Of a stretch of DNA of 62,017 nucleotides, positions 34,798 through 46,894 are shown one piece after another. The stretch covers positions 1 through 62,017 of the forward strand of contig NZ_SPPB01000004.1 in the NCBI RefSeq assembly GCF_004570605.1. Direction: 5' to 3'. The stretch comes from Granulicatella sp. WM01 (lineage in GTDB: Bacteria; Bacillota; Bacilli; Lactobacillales; Aerococcaceae). The translations under genes and the position numbers were made by a program. The first letter of the stretch is position 1. Every line of letters begins with the position of its first letter. The notes under the pieces are model-generated. The model searched no databases and was not told the origin of the DNA. It saw only the letters and a list, made by a program, of their open reading frames with translations.

Positions 34798-36187
34798 TAT
34801 TAGTTTAGTCAAAAAGCACTTCTTGTTAATGACAATGATTGTTTTTATTGTTGTCACAACAATTTTATCAATTCTTTATTTTACATTGCCAGTATATTAT
34901 AAAGTCTTAAAAATGGGAGAAATGGAAAGTACTTTTAATACTATAGTAACGCAGTTGAATGGGAATACTCGAGAGCAAATTGTCAATTCTATATCTCAAT
35001 ATGATGAGGCAACAAACCGTATTAATTTGAGTTTAAAAGATTCAAATGGTTCGACTATTTATCCTATGTATACAATAGATAGTAACGAAGATTTTAGAGT
35101 ATATATTTATCCATTGCTAGATAGCTCTGGGGAAAGTGTCAGCACTCAAACATTGCATAGCACTATTCTAACGTCTACTGGTACGAAATTTCAATTAATA
35201 GGGAGATATTCCCTTCAACCCATCTCTGAAACGAGTCATGTGTTGTTGACACTTTACCCATTTTTATTGATTATTTCACTATTAATCGCAGGGATTATTT
35301 CATATATATTTAGCCGTATATCGACAAGGCGTATTATTGGAATTTCAAAAATTACACGTCAAATGAAGACTTTAGAACAAGATTTATCTTGTCAAATTGA
35401 AGGTGGAGATGAGATTGCTGATTTAGCAAAAGATATTAATAGTTTGTATAGTACGTTATTAATGACTATCAATCAACTTCAAGGTGAGATAGAAAAAGTG
35501 GCAGAGTTGGAAAGAGAAAAATCAGAGTTCTTAAGGGTGACGTCACATGAATTGAAAACACCGATTTCTAATTTGCAAGGCATTATTGATGGCATGATTT
35601 ATAATGTAGGAGATTTTAAAGATAGAGATAAATATTTATTGAAGTGCCAGGACATTTTGGATGAGCAAAGGGAACTAGTACAATCTATTTTATCTCTATC
35701 AAAATTAGAGATTCCTGCTGAGCATGAAGAAGAACTTATTTCTATAAAGACACTTTTAGAAAATAAATTAGAAATGTACTATGTATTAGCAAAAGTTCGT
35801 CAGTATCATTTTAAAGTATCTATGGATGAAGATATAACCATTAAAGGAAATGCAATGTTTCTATTAAAAGCGATAAAAAATATACTGGATAATGCATTTC
35901 GATATACTAAATCTAATGGGAATATTGTATTGTTATTGCATAAAGGAGAACTTATTATAAAAAATCAAGCTGAACATCTTTTAAATGAAACGCAAATTTT
36001 AAACATTTTCAATCCTTTTTATCGTCCAGATTATAGCAGAAATAGAAAAGATGGTGGAACTGGTTTAGGTTTGTTTATTGTCAAACAGATTTTGGATAAG
36101 CATAATATTTCATATTCTTTTAAGCGAATTGGAGATTATATGGAATTTGTTATTCATTTTTATGAAGATCCACAAAAAGAACAATAA
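34787..36187 (+). CDS. sensor histidine kinase, VncS-like
   Basis: The 466-residue protein has one N-terminal helix (about residues 11-33), an extracellular domain of roughly 120 residues, a second helix (LLTLYPFLLIISLLIAGII), a HAMP linker, and the H-box VTSHELKTPISNLQGIIDGM followed by IYNVGDFKDRDKYL. That last segment is reminiscent of pneumococcal VncS. The ATP domain shows DNAFRYT and GGTGLGLFIVKQIL. The signal sensed is unknown. A terminator follows at 36263. Confidence 0.88.
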   Translation: MKCNISLVKKHFLLMTMIVFIVVTTILSILYFTLPVYYKVLKMGEMESTFNTIVTQLNGNTREQIVNSISQYDEATNRINLSLKDSNGSTIYPMYTIDSNEDFRVYIYPLLDSSGESVSTQTLHSTILTSTGTKFQLIGRYSLQPISETSHVLLTLYPFLLIISLLIAGIISYIFSRISTRRIIGISKITRQMKTLEQDLSCQIEGGDEIADLAKDINSLYSTLLMTINQLQGEIEKVAELEREKSEFLRVTSHELKTPISNLQGIIDGMIYNVGDFKDRDKYLLKCQDILDEQRELVQSILSLSKLEIPAEHEEELISIKTLLENKLEMYYVLAKVRQYHFKVSMDEDITIKGNAMFLLKAIKNILDNAFRYTKSNGNIVLLLHKGELIIKNQAEHLLNETQILNIFNPFYRPDYSRNRKDGGTGLGLFIVKQILDKHNISYSFKRIGDYMEFVIHFYEDPQKEQ

Positions 36188-36262
36188 AAAATTGGTATTA
36201 GATTTAAAATGTGCATGATGTATTCACTTAGTTGTGAGAGTTATGCATTTTGAGTATGAAAT

Positions 36263-36306
36263 AAAATGTGTTGGTCAAGAAAAAGAGTTTACCAACACAT
36301 TTTTTA
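36263..36306 (+). terminator. terminator after the VncRS-like genes; dispersed hairpin family copy 1
   Basis: AAAATGTGTTGGT pairs perfectly with ACCAACACATTTT around an A-rich loop, and T's follow. Its core GTGTTGGT/ACCAACAC recurs at 45269 and 48777 (see repeats). Confidence 0.85.
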
Positions 36307-36473
36307 TATGATTAAGTAAGAAAATCTTGTCTTAACCTACATAATTTAACAAAAATTCTGAATGTCTTGTGCATAGATATTTTATTATCTGGTGTTGAAG
36401 TATCTTTTTTTTAGAAAATCTATTATAATAAGGAAATTGAATAAGGCTAAAATGGATAGGAGAATGGTAGAAA

Positions 36474-37631
36474 ATGACTAGTCATTTACGTCAAAAACAG
36501 GTTGTTTCAGCGTATATTCATATACCTTTTTGCGAGCATATTTGTTATTATTGTGATTTTAATAAAGTGTTTATTGAAGGGCAACCTGTTGATGAGTACG
36601 TTAATTTATTAGTTCGTGAAATGTCTTTAACAATGGCAAATTATCCTGATTATGAGATAAATACACTTTATATTGGTGGAGGTACACCAACTAGTTTAAC
36701 AGCTAAGCAACTAGATCGTTTATTAGAGGGTGTTCATAAATATTTACCGATTAATAGGTTAGTAGAATTTAGTGTAGAAGCTAATCCTGGAGATATAGAC
36801 AAGGAAAAGATGGCAGTATTAAAATATCATGGTGTCAACCGTTTGAGTATGGGAGTTCAGTCATTTCATGATGAGATTTTGAAAAAAATAGGGCGTGTGC
36901 ATACAAAAAAAGATATTTTTAAATCTGTTGACCAAGCAAGGAAATCTGGTTTTGAAAATATTAGTATTGATTTAATTTTTAGATTACCTAAACAAACTAT
37001 TCCATTATTTAAAGAAAGTTTACAACAGGCATTGTCATTAGATTTGCCACATTATGCAGTATATTCACTTATTTTAGAAAATAAGACAGTATTTTATCAA
37101 TTAATGCGTAAGGGAAAATTACATTTGCCAAGTGATGATGAGGATGCTGATATGTATGAATTAGCCATGGAAATGTTAGATAGTGCAGGAAGAAAACAGT
37201 ATGAAATTAGTAATTTTGCTTTATCTGGATATGAATCTATACATAATAAAACGTATTGGCAAAATGGACATTATTTTGGATTTGGTGCTGGTGCTCATGG
37301 TTATATTGAGGCAATGCGCTATAAAAATAATGGACCTATTCAACATTATTTGGATCCACTGAAAATAAACCAATTACCCATTTTTTCAAAAGAAAACTTG
37401 AGTAAAAAACAAATTATGGAAGAAGAATTATTCTTAGGATTACGTCAAATTGAAGGGATTAGTCAGGAATTATTTTTAAAAAAATATGCTATTCCAGTAA
37501 AAGAAGTATATGGTCAAACTATTTATGATTTAATAGATAAAGGTTTACTTGAGGAAAAAGATGGGTATATTAAATTAACAAAACGGGGTATTTTTTTAGG
37601 AGATACTGTTTTCCAGTCATTTTTAGGGTAA
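36474..37631 (+). CDS. hemW: radical SAM heme chaperone HemW
   Basis: The 385-residue protein has the radical-SAM cluster motif C20-EHI-C24-YY-C27, followed by YIGGGTPTSL, SVEANPGDID, GVNRLSMGVQSF and YEISNFALSGYESIHNKTYW. The HNxxYW segment and the size separate HemW from true HemN coproporphyrinogen oxidase. HemW inserts heme into target proteins. The start is ATG at 36474 behind GGAGAATGGTAG. Confidence 0.92.
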   Translation: MTSHLRQKQVVSAYIHIPFCEHICYYCDFNKVFIEGQPVDEYVNLLVREMSLTMANYPDYEINTLYIGGGTPTSLTAKQLDRLLEGVHKYLPINRLVEFSVEANPGDIDKEKMAVLKYHGVNRLSMGVQSFHDEILKKIGRVHTKKDIFKSVDQARKSGFENISIDLIFRLPKQTIPLFKESLQQALSLDLPHYAVYSLILENKTVFYQLMRKGKLHLPSDDEDADMYELAMEMLDSAGRKQYEISNFALSGYESIHNKTYWQNGHYFGFGAGAHGYIEAMRYKNNGPIQHYLDPLKINQLPIFSKENLSKKQIMEEELFLGLRQIEGISQELFLKKYAIPVKEVYGQTIYDLIDKGLLEEKDGYIKLTKRGIFLGDTVFQSFLG

Positions 37632-37677
37632 AAGTCATCAATTCGGTATATAATAAACAAGAAAGGAGTTGATTATA

Positions 37678-37962
37678 TTGTCTAAACATACTTTATTTTA
37701 TACACCAAAGTGTCCAGATTGTCCGCCTTTTATTGAGGAACTGGATAAACAAGGTATTGAATATGAAAAAGTAGATATTTTGGAAAACCCTGCTCATTTG
37801 AAACAATTTTTACGTTTACGTGATAATCGCCCAGAATTTGATGAGATTAAAAAATGGGGTTTTATCGGGATACCATTATTTTTAACTAAAGACAATAAAT
37901 ATATATTTGATATTAATGACTTAATGGGCACAACTTGTGCACCTACCCAATTTGAAAAATAA
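37678..37962 (+). CDS. glutaredoxin-like protein
   Basis: The 94-residue product has the redox motif TPKCPDCPP near its N-terminus and GFIGIPLFL (the cis-proline region of a thioredoxin fold). A segment FLRLRDNRPEFDEIKKWG is typical of a glutaredoxin-related group in lactic acid bacteria. It should take part in disulfide exchange; its reductant is unknown. The TTG at 37678 is used, nine or so bases after AAAGGAG; the TTG at 37669 overlaps the ribosome site. Confidence 0.8.
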   Translation: MSKHTLFYTPKCPDCPPFIEELDKQGIEYEKVDILENPAHLKQFLRLRDNRPEFDEIKKWGFIGIPLFLTKDNKYIFDINDLMGTTCAPTQFEK

Positions 37963-38052
37963 AGATACACATTAGTATATTGCAAAACACTTTATATTCT
38001 TCACATATTGTGTTACTCTGTGTATATAAAATAAAATTTGGAGGGACTATTT

Positions 38053-38664
38053 ATGGTTTTCGAATTACCAAAATTACCTTATGAGTACACTGCTTTGGAG
38101 CCACATTTTGATGCATTAACCATGCATATTCATCATGAAAAACATCATCAAACTTATGTAACAAATTTAAACAATGCTTTGAATCAAACGCCTGAGTTAT
38201 ATAGCAAAACGGTTGAAGAATTAGTTACACATTTAGATGAGTTACCTGATTCAATACGTGGAGCAGTAAGAAATAATGGTGGCGGACATGCTAACCATTC
38301 GTTTTTCTGGACATCATTATCAGCAAATGGTGGAGAAGCACATGGCAATTTAAAACAAGCATTGGAAGACACATTTGGAACAATAGATCAATTTAAAGAA
38401 GCATTTAACAATGCAGCTAAAACTAGGTTTGGTTCAGGCTGGGCATGGTTAGTTGTTTCTAATGGTCAATTGGAGGTATTATCTACAGCTAATCAAGATT
38501 CACCATTAACAGATGGAAAAACACCAATTTTAGGATTAGATGTATGGGAACATGCTTATTATTTAAACTATCAAAATCGTCGTCCTGATTATATTGATGC
38601 ATATTGGAATGTTGTTGACTGGGCTAAAGCAGAAGAACGTTATAATGCAGCTAGTAAAAAATAA
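38053..38664 (+). CDS. sodA: superoxide dismutase (Mn/Fe type)
   Basis: The 203-residue enzyme has metal ligands in [12 protein letters not shown] (His27), [27 protein letters not shown] (Asp and His). Manganese rather than iron is suggested by GSGWAWLVV and by the group, but this is not decisive. It removes superoxide in the cytoplasm. The ATG at 38053 follows TTTGGAGGGACTATTT; the in-frame TTG at 38038 overlaps that site. Confidence 0.95.
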   Translation: MVFELPKLPYEYTALEPHFDALTMHIHHEKHHQTYVTNLNNALNQTPELYSKTVEELVTHLDELPDSIRGAVRNNGGGHANHSFFWTSLSANGGEAHGNLKQALEDTFGTIDQFKEAFNNAAKTRFGSGWAWLVVSNGQLEVLSTANQDSPLTDGKTPILGLDVWEHAYYLNYQNRRPDYIDAYWNVVDWAKAEERYNAASKK

Positions 38665-39018
38665 TTTTAAATAAAATAATCTGATAAATAAGTGCAGTAC
38701 GCATTTATTTATGATATGTCCGTAGAGTTTTCTACGGCTTTTTGTGTTATAAGCGGGGGATGACAATGATTTTTTTAGGGGGTTAAAATTGGTTAGATAT
38801 TTTGGATTTTTATATAAAAAATAAAAGGCGTAAACTTAATAGATAAATTAGTTATAACAAGTTTGACTTAGCAATATTTAAAAAATAAAAGCGTATATTT
38901 AATTTAAAAAAGGTGGTTTTAAATTAAATTGTTTACTTTTTGTTAGTATTTGCTAGTGAATGTTTAAAAAATAGTATATAATGATGATGATGAAAATATT
39001 ATAGAGTGAGTTAATTGT
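38665..39018. other. intergenic region between sodA and lacR
   Basis: About 350 bases with the terminator at 38720-38742 and, near the end, a TATAAT box at 38977-38982 that is the likely -10 of lacR. The -35 is unclear. No gene is seen. Confidence 0.5.
38720..38742 (+). terminator. terminator of sodA
   Basis: CCGTAGA (38720-38726), four-base loop, TCTACGG (38731-38737), then CTTTTTG. Confidence 0.85.
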
Positions 39019-39777
39019 ATGAATAAATATAAACGATTAGAAGAAATTACAAAGTTAGTTAATGAAAAAGGAAGCATTAGAATTGCGGATATTGTGTCAA
39101 TGTTAAATGTGACGGATATGACAGTGCGTCGTGATTTAATGGAACTTGAAAAACAAGGTGTCCTTATTAAAACGCATGGTGGAGCTAAAAGTAAAGTAGC
39201 GCTTAGACAAAGAGAACGTTCGCATCATGAAAAACATGCACAAAACATGGAGCAAAAACGATATATTGCAAAATTAGCAGCGCAAAAAATTGAAGAGGGA
39301 GATACTATTTTTCTAGGTCCGGGGACAACGGCAGAATTGTTGGCTGAAGAAATTAATAATCAAACTTTATCTGTTGTGACAAACTGTTATCCGGTATTTA
39401 ACATTTTATTTAAAAAGAAATCTGAAACATTTAAAGTTTTTTTATTAGGTGGGCAAATGAGAGAACTCACGGAATCGTTTGTTGGTGAGATTACGAATAC
39501 TATTTTAGAAAAGATGAAGTTTAATAAGATGTTTTTCAGTGGCAATGCTGTAAAAGGAAATGAAATTATGACATCGTCTTTTGCTGAAGCTTATACGCAG
39601 CAAATTGCATTAAAAAATTCTGTTGAATGTTATTTATTACTAGATAGTTCTAAGATTGGAAAAGAAGATTTTACAACATTTTATTATTTGACCAATATTA
39701 CGGCACTTATTAGTGATAATGAAGATCTGGATAAATTACAAAATTTATCAGAATTTACAACAATTATTACTGAATAG
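39019..39777 (+). CDS. lacR: DeoR-family transcriptional regulator of the lactose genes
   Basis: The 252-residue protein has an N-terminal helix-turn-helix (RIADIVSMLNVTDMTVRRDL) and a sugar-phosphate sensing domain (IFLGPGTTAELLAEEI, VVTNCYPV, LLGGQMRELTESFVG). The size and location upstream of lacAB fit LacR, which represses until tagatose-6-phosphate binds. The assignment to lactose rests on context. It is transcribed separately, 765 bases before lacA. Confidence 0.82.
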   Translation: MNKYKRLEEITKLVNEKGSIRIADIVSMLNVTDMTVRRDLMELEKQGVLIKTHGGAKSKVALRQRERSHHEKHAQNMEQKRYIAKLAAQKIEEGDTIFLGPGTTAELLAEEINNQTLSVVTNCYPVFNILFKKKSETFKVFLLGGQMRELTESFVGEITNTILEKMKFNKMFFSGNAVKGNEIMTSSFAEAYTQQIALKNSVECYLLLDSSKIGKEDFTTFYYLTNITALISDNEDLDKLQNLSEFTTIITE

Positions 39778-40088
39778 GCTATTTTTTAATGTTTTAATCT
39801 ATGTAGACATAACATAGACTCGCATCAAAGTATAATATGATAAATAGGAGAAAAATTACGCTATATAAAGTATGTACTATGATATACGTTATACTTAATT
39901 TATTTAGTACATATCACTCTAGTCCATAGTTTTTAGGTAAAAATTATATTATTTATATTTTGATAAGAAAAATTGGATAAAATTTTAAAAATAGTTATAT
40001 TATGTTTAAATCGTGTTACATTCAAATTTTTTGGATGGTAATCAGTTTGAGAACAAATTGAATAGTTATTTTAGATAGAAATAAATGT

Positions 40089-40139
40089 AAAACTGTATGG
40101 TATCCTCATTTAGTTGTGAAAATACCAGACAGTTTTTTT
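40089..40139 (+). terminator. terminator in the lacR-lacA region
   Basis: AAACTGT..GGTAT pairs with ATACC..ACAGTTT over a loop of about 19 bases, then a T-run. It lies 310 bases after lacR, so it may serve lacR or an unseen transcript. Confidence 0.75.
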
Positions 40140-40389
40140 AGATTATTATGATAATATAGCACAATACTTAATTGAGAATAATAGTTGTCTATTGGATAAA
40201 ATGAGAGGAAACAGAATGTTTTATAGAAATGTGTTCAAAGATTTATTAATTAAGTATATATAAAATAGGTTATTAAAATAGCGATAGTGCATTCTATTTA
40301 TATAAATAGTTTATTAAAGTATGTTTGACAATAAGGTTTATATGTTTAGCTGAAAAACATGTGAAAGATGTTTATTTTTTGTAAAAAGC

Positions 40390-40439
40390 AACATAAAAAA
40401 GTTTTACGAACAAAAAAGTAACATTTTTACAACAAAAGT
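40390..40439 (+). promoter_or_regulatory. direct repeats, candidate LacR operator
   Basis: Three related blocks of the form AACA-(T/A)AAAAAGT occur at 40390-40402, 40409-40419 and 40431-40439. Start-to-start spacing is 19 and 22 bases, about two helical turns. They lie directly upstream of the lac -35 box. DeoR-family repressors often bind such A/T-rich direct repeats; binding here is inferred. Confidence 0.5.
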
Positions 40440-40441
40440 TG

Positions 40442-40470
40442 TTGACAAAATGTTTGAAAAAGTATAAAAT
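40442..40470 (+). promoter_or_regulatory. lac promoter
   Basis: TTGACA (40442-40447), 17-base spacer, TAAAAT (40465-40470). It has a perfect -35 and is the best promoter match in the window, 73 bases before lacA. Confidence 0.82.
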
Positions 40471-40482
40471 GATATACATAGG

Positions 40483-40500
40483 AAATAAAGCGTTTTCTAT
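40483..40500 (+). promoter_or_regulatory. cre-like box (CcpA site)
   Basis: The core AAAGCGTTTTC matches the catabolite-responsive element consensus TGWAANCGNTNWCA at most positions (the outer TG is TA here). Its place just downstream of the -10 fits repression by CcpA in the presence of glucose. Confidence 0.7.
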
Positions 40501-40542
40501 GTGCTTGCAATTTATTCTTAAAGAAAGGAGGTATATGACGTT

Positions 40543-40971
40543 ATGGCAATCGTTATTGGATCTGATTCAGTAGGGAATGAGTTAAAAGAAGTCATTAAAA
40601 GGCATTTACAGGAAAGTGGACAACATTGTATTGATGTGACAGGACAAAATGTATGTGATTTCGTTGATGCAACATTGCATGTGGCACAAGAAGTCAAGAA
40701 AAATGACAATAATTTAGGGATTGTTATTGATGCTTATGGTGTAGGAAGTTTTATGACTGCAACTAAACTAAAAGGCATGATAGCTGCCCAAGTATCTGAT
40801 GAGCGTTCAGCGTATATGACACGTGAACATAATAATTCACGTATTATGACAATAGGAAGTGAAATTGTTGGACATGCACTAGCCAAAAATATTGTAGATA
40901 GCTTTATTCATGGCAAGTATGACGGTGGAAGACATCAAATTCGTGTAGATATGTTAAATAAAATGTGCTAA
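40543..40971 (+). CDS. lacA: galactose-6-phosphate isomerase subunit LacA
   Basis: The 142-residue protein belongs to the RpiB/LacA/LacB family: [22 protein letters not shown], then [14 protein letters not shown], and [34 protein letters not shown]. In the position of the RpiB cysteine (GICGTG) it has DAYGVG, typical of LacA. With LacB it converts galactose-6-phosphate to tagatose-6-phosphate. The start follows AAAGGAGG. First gene of the lac operon. Confidence 0.93.
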   Translation: MAIVIGSDSVGNELKEVIKRHLQESGQHCIDVTGQNVCDFVDATLHVAQEVKKNDNNLGIVIDAYGVGSFMTATKLKGMIAAQVSDERSAYMTREHNNSRIMTIGSEIVGHALAKNIVDSFIHGKYDGGRHQIRVDMLNKMC

Positions 40972-40989
40972 AGATATAGAGGTAATTAA

Positions 40990-41505
40990 ATGAAAATAGC
41001 AATCGGTTGTGATCATATTGTCACAGATATTAAAATAGCGGTATCAGATTTTCTAAAGTGTAAAGGACATCAAGTCATTGATGTTGGAACATATGATTTC
41101 ACAAGGACACATTATCCAATTTATGGAAAAAAGGTAGGAGAACTTGTCGCTAGTAAAGAGGCAGACTTAGGATTTTGTATTTGTGGAACGGGTGTAGGCA
41201 TTACAAATGCGGTGAATAAAGTACCTGGTGTTCGCGCAGCTTTAGTTCGTGATATGACAAGTGCATTGTATGCTAAAAAGACATTAAATGCTAATGTTCT
41301 TGGATTTGGCGGAAAAATTATTGGTGAATTATTAATGTGTGATATTATTGAATCGTTTATTCAAACAGAATATCAAGAAACAACTGAAACAAAACAGATT
41401 ATTGATAAACTTTCGGCACTTGAATCTTTGCATATAAATCAAGAAGATCCTAATTTTTTTAATGAATTTTTGGAAAAATGGGAACGTGGAGAATATAAAG
41501 CGTAA
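40990..41505 (+). CDS. lacB: galactose-6-phosphate isomerase subunit LacB
   Basis: The 171-residue protein has [47 protein letters not shown] with the active-site cysteine, and [14 protein letters not shown]. The length equals known LacB (about 171). It forms the heteromeric isomerase with LacA, 18 bases upstream. The usual next genes lacC and lacD are missing; lacF follows after 212 non-coding bases. Confidence 0.93.
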   Translation: MKIAIGCDHIVTDIKIAVSDFLKCKGHQVIDVGTYDFTRTHYPIYGKKVGELVASKEADLGFCICGTGVGITNAVNKVPGVRAALVRDMTSALYAKKTLNANVLGFGGKIIGELLMCDIIESFIQTEYQETTETKQIIDKLSALESLHINQEDPNFFNEFLEKWERGEYKA

Positions 41506-41717
41506 TAATGTATGTTTATAGGGAATACTATTAAGTGAATTAGATATAAATATGAATGCCATGGGTATAGAAATAAGTAAAATGTGCATGTAAATGTATT
41601 GTATATTTCGTGCGTTTATTTAATTGGAAACTAATAAACGATATAGGTGTTAAAATTGTAAAGTTTAAGAAAAGGATTGTCTTTTCTAACGGCATAGAAT
41701 GTAAAAGGAGAAAAAAG

Positions 41718-42034
41718 ATGAATAGAGAGGAATCAACATTATTAGGTTTTGAAATTGTAGCATTTGCTGGTGAAGCAAGATCTAAGCTACTTGAAGCACT
41801 TAATGCTTCTCAGCAAGGGAATTATGATAAAGCAGATCAACTTATTGAAGAAGCCAACCAAGCTATTGTAGAAGCACATAAAGCCCAGACAAGTTTATTG
41901 ACTAAAGAAGCCTCAGGTGATCACATTGAATTGAGTGTAACATTAATGCATGGACAAGATCATTTGATGACAACATTATTATTAAAAGATTTGATGAAAC
42001 ATATCATTGAATTGTATAAAAGGGGAGCAGAGTC

Positions 42035-42038
<4 letters not shown>
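41718..42038 (+). CDS. lacF: PTS lactose-specific EIIA component
   Basis: The 106-residue protein has the phosphorylated His78 in [14 protein letters not shown] and the three-helix pattern of EIIA-Lac ([28 protein letters not shown]). It passes phosphate from HPr to the EIIB domain of LacE. The ATG at 41718 follows AAAAGGAGAAAAA; the frame is open further upstream to 41610 but that part does not look coding. It overlaps lacE by ATGA. Confidence 0.93.
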
Positions 42039-45141
<3,103 letters not shown>

Positions 45142-45268
45142 TACAAGGTGCCAATTCATAAAATAGCGTTTATATTCTTTGGCTAGAAACTATTTTACAG
45201 TTGAAAAAATTTTGGAGTTTTCATTATAGATTGGTAACAAAAAACAGATTTTGTGACATAAAAATAAT

Positions 45269-45300
45269 CGTGTTGGTAAATTTTTTACTTTACCAATACG
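45269..45300 (+). terminator. terminator after lacG; dispersed hairpin family copy 2
   Basis: CGTGTTGGTAAA pairs with TTTACCAATACG (one G-U) and a T-rich stretch follows. It lies between converging genes lacG and the LOG gene. It shares the GTGTTGGT core with 36263 and 48777. Confidence 0.75.
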
Positions 45301-45341
45301 ACTTATTTTTATACAGATTTTAGAGTTAAATTTGTAAAAAT

Positions 45342-45902
45342 TTAATGATATTGTCTAATTTGAGGAGGAGTATAATTTTGAATAAATGTTTCTATATCTT
45401 GAATGGACGTAGCAAATAAAATACTATTATAGTCTTTTGTAGATAGGAAGCCTTCAGATATCATATTTTCAAAAAAATGTTTTAAAGAATTGAAATAACC
45501 TGTTTCATTGTAGAAAATACATGGATTATGATGTTGACCAATTCTTGACCATGAAATAACTTCCGAAATTTCTTCAAGTGTTCCTGGACCTCCTGGAAGA
45601 GCAATATAAGCATTTCCCAATGAAATCATTTTTGCTTTACGTTCATGCATATTTTTTACAATATGTATCTCAGATAAATGTTCATGAGCAAGCTCTCTTT
45701 CGACAAGAAATTCTGGAATAACTCCGATAACTTTTCCACCATTCTCAAGAACAGTATCGGCAAGTATTCCCATTAATCCAACTTTTCCTCCACCGTAAAT
45801 GAGTTGATGATGTTGAGCAATCCATTTCCCTAATGCAATAGCATGATGCGTGTAATCCTGACGATTTCCTAGATTTGCACCACAATATACTGTAATATTC
45901 AT
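45342..45902 (-). CDS. LOG-family protein (TIGR00730 type)
   Basis: The 186-residue protein has YGGGKVGLMGILAD and ALPGGPGTLEEISEVISWSRIGQH, the PGGxGTxxE motif of the LOG family. Plant and some bacterial members release cytokinin bases from riboside monophosphates by phosphoribohydrolase action; the bacterial role is usually nucleotide turnover. The start follows TAGGAGG on the minus strand. It is monocistronic. Confidence 0.9.
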   Translation of the reverse strand: MNITVYCGANLGNRQDYTHHAIALGKWIAQHHQLIYGGGKVGLMGILADTVLENGGKVIGVIPEFLVERELAHEHLSEIHIVKNMHERKAKMISLGNAYIALPGGPGTLEEISEVISWSRIGQHHNPCIFYNETGYFNSLKHFFENMISEGFLSTKDYNSILFATSIQDIETFIQNYTPPQIRQYH

Positions 45903-46263
45903 AGTCTACCTCCTATATATGTTATGCATATCTGTAGTGTAGCATAATGTAAAAATCTTTTCCAAAATTATGTATGGTCTAGTGTTTAGTTATTATATTT
46001 AAAAAATGTAATCATAAATTTTTTCCTAGTTTGCTATGTCTAATAGGTGTTTTTATTTTTTATTGTAAAAACAGTAAGTTTAAATAAAAATAATTCACTA
46101 TCAAATGAAAGATAAAAAATAGAGTTATGTATGGAGTCAAATAATAAAGTAATCCTATTAATGTATGTAACAAGTAAATTCAGTATAACAACTTGTATAA
46201 AAAGTTGATTTATTGCAAATTTTATCTTAAAATAAACTTAATAATTAAAAGATAGAGAAGGTG
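45903..46263. other. intergenic region between divergent genes
   Basis: About 360 AT-rich bases between the minus-strand LOG gene and a plus-strand unknown gene. It should hold both promoters. No hairpin, repeat or RNA gene is recognised. Confidence 0.4.
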
Positions 46264-46782
46264 ATGGCAATAGCTTATTATGATGATTATGTAATTAAAC
46301 CTTATATTTCTCCAAAACGTGATTTAACAACAGAAGAATTTAAGCCTGTTCCACGTCGCAATATGGAATTATTAAGTGATTCATTATTGGCTGGAGATAT
46401 TATTTTATTGTGGCGTATTCATTTTGGGACATTTACGAATGAAACAGTATTTCCTAAATATTTTGAGTATACCTATGGTATTCATGCTGCTAAGCATTTA
46501 GAAATGTTATTAGAAAAAGGATATGCTGTGAAAGAAGCAGCTTTTGATTCCTTAGATCATCTTAATGCAACACAAAAGAAAAAAATATTGAAAGCGAAAC
46601 ATGTTTCAGGATTATCAAAATTAAAATCTGTAGAATTGGATGAGGTATTAAGAAATCATTTTACAGAAGAAGAATTAGGGACATATTTTAGCGTTCGAGG
46701 GATTCTATTGAGTGAAAAAGGGAAGTTGGCTTTAGAAAAACATCACGATGTGGTAGATAGACACCCTAAGAAAAATATATAA
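46264..46782 (+). CDS. uncharacterised protein, possible SAP-like C-terminal part
   Basis: The product of 172 residues begins MAIAYYDDYVIKPYISPKRDL and has no signal peptide. Residues 80-150 (LLEKGYAVKEAAF, LNATQKKKILKAKHVSGLSKLKSVELDEVLRNHF, cut here in two) resemble a helix-turn-helix SAP-like fold with the following VRGILLSEKGKLALEKH, a pattern I associate with uncharacterised lactic acid bacterial proteins. The start (ATG 46264 or GTG 46261) has only a weak site (GATAGAG/GAAGG). Function unknown. Confidence 0.6.
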   Translation: MAIAYYDDYVIKPYISPKRDLTTEEFKPVPRRNMELLSDSLLAGDIILLWRIHFGTFTNETVFPKYFEYTYGIHAAKHLEMLLEKGYAVKEAAFDSLDHLNATQKKKILKAKHVSGLSKLKSVELDEVLRNHFTEEELGTYFSVRGILLSEKGKLALEKHHDVVDRHPKKNI

Positions 46783-46894
46783 CAGAATAAATATGAATAA
46801 ATATGCGAAAATCATATATAAAATAGAAAAATATTGATTTTAAATTTATTTTATTGTATTGTATAATTTAATAAGAATAGAGGAGGAATTAAAT

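Larger units (their letters stand above)
39778..40542. other. long control region between lacR and lacA
   Basis: About 765 bases. It contains a terminator at 40089-40139, direct repeats at 40390-40439, a consensus promoter at 40442-40470 and a cre-like box at 40483-40500 (each listed). The part 39778-40088 and 40140-40380 is AT-rich with nothing recognisable. Confidence 0.6.
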
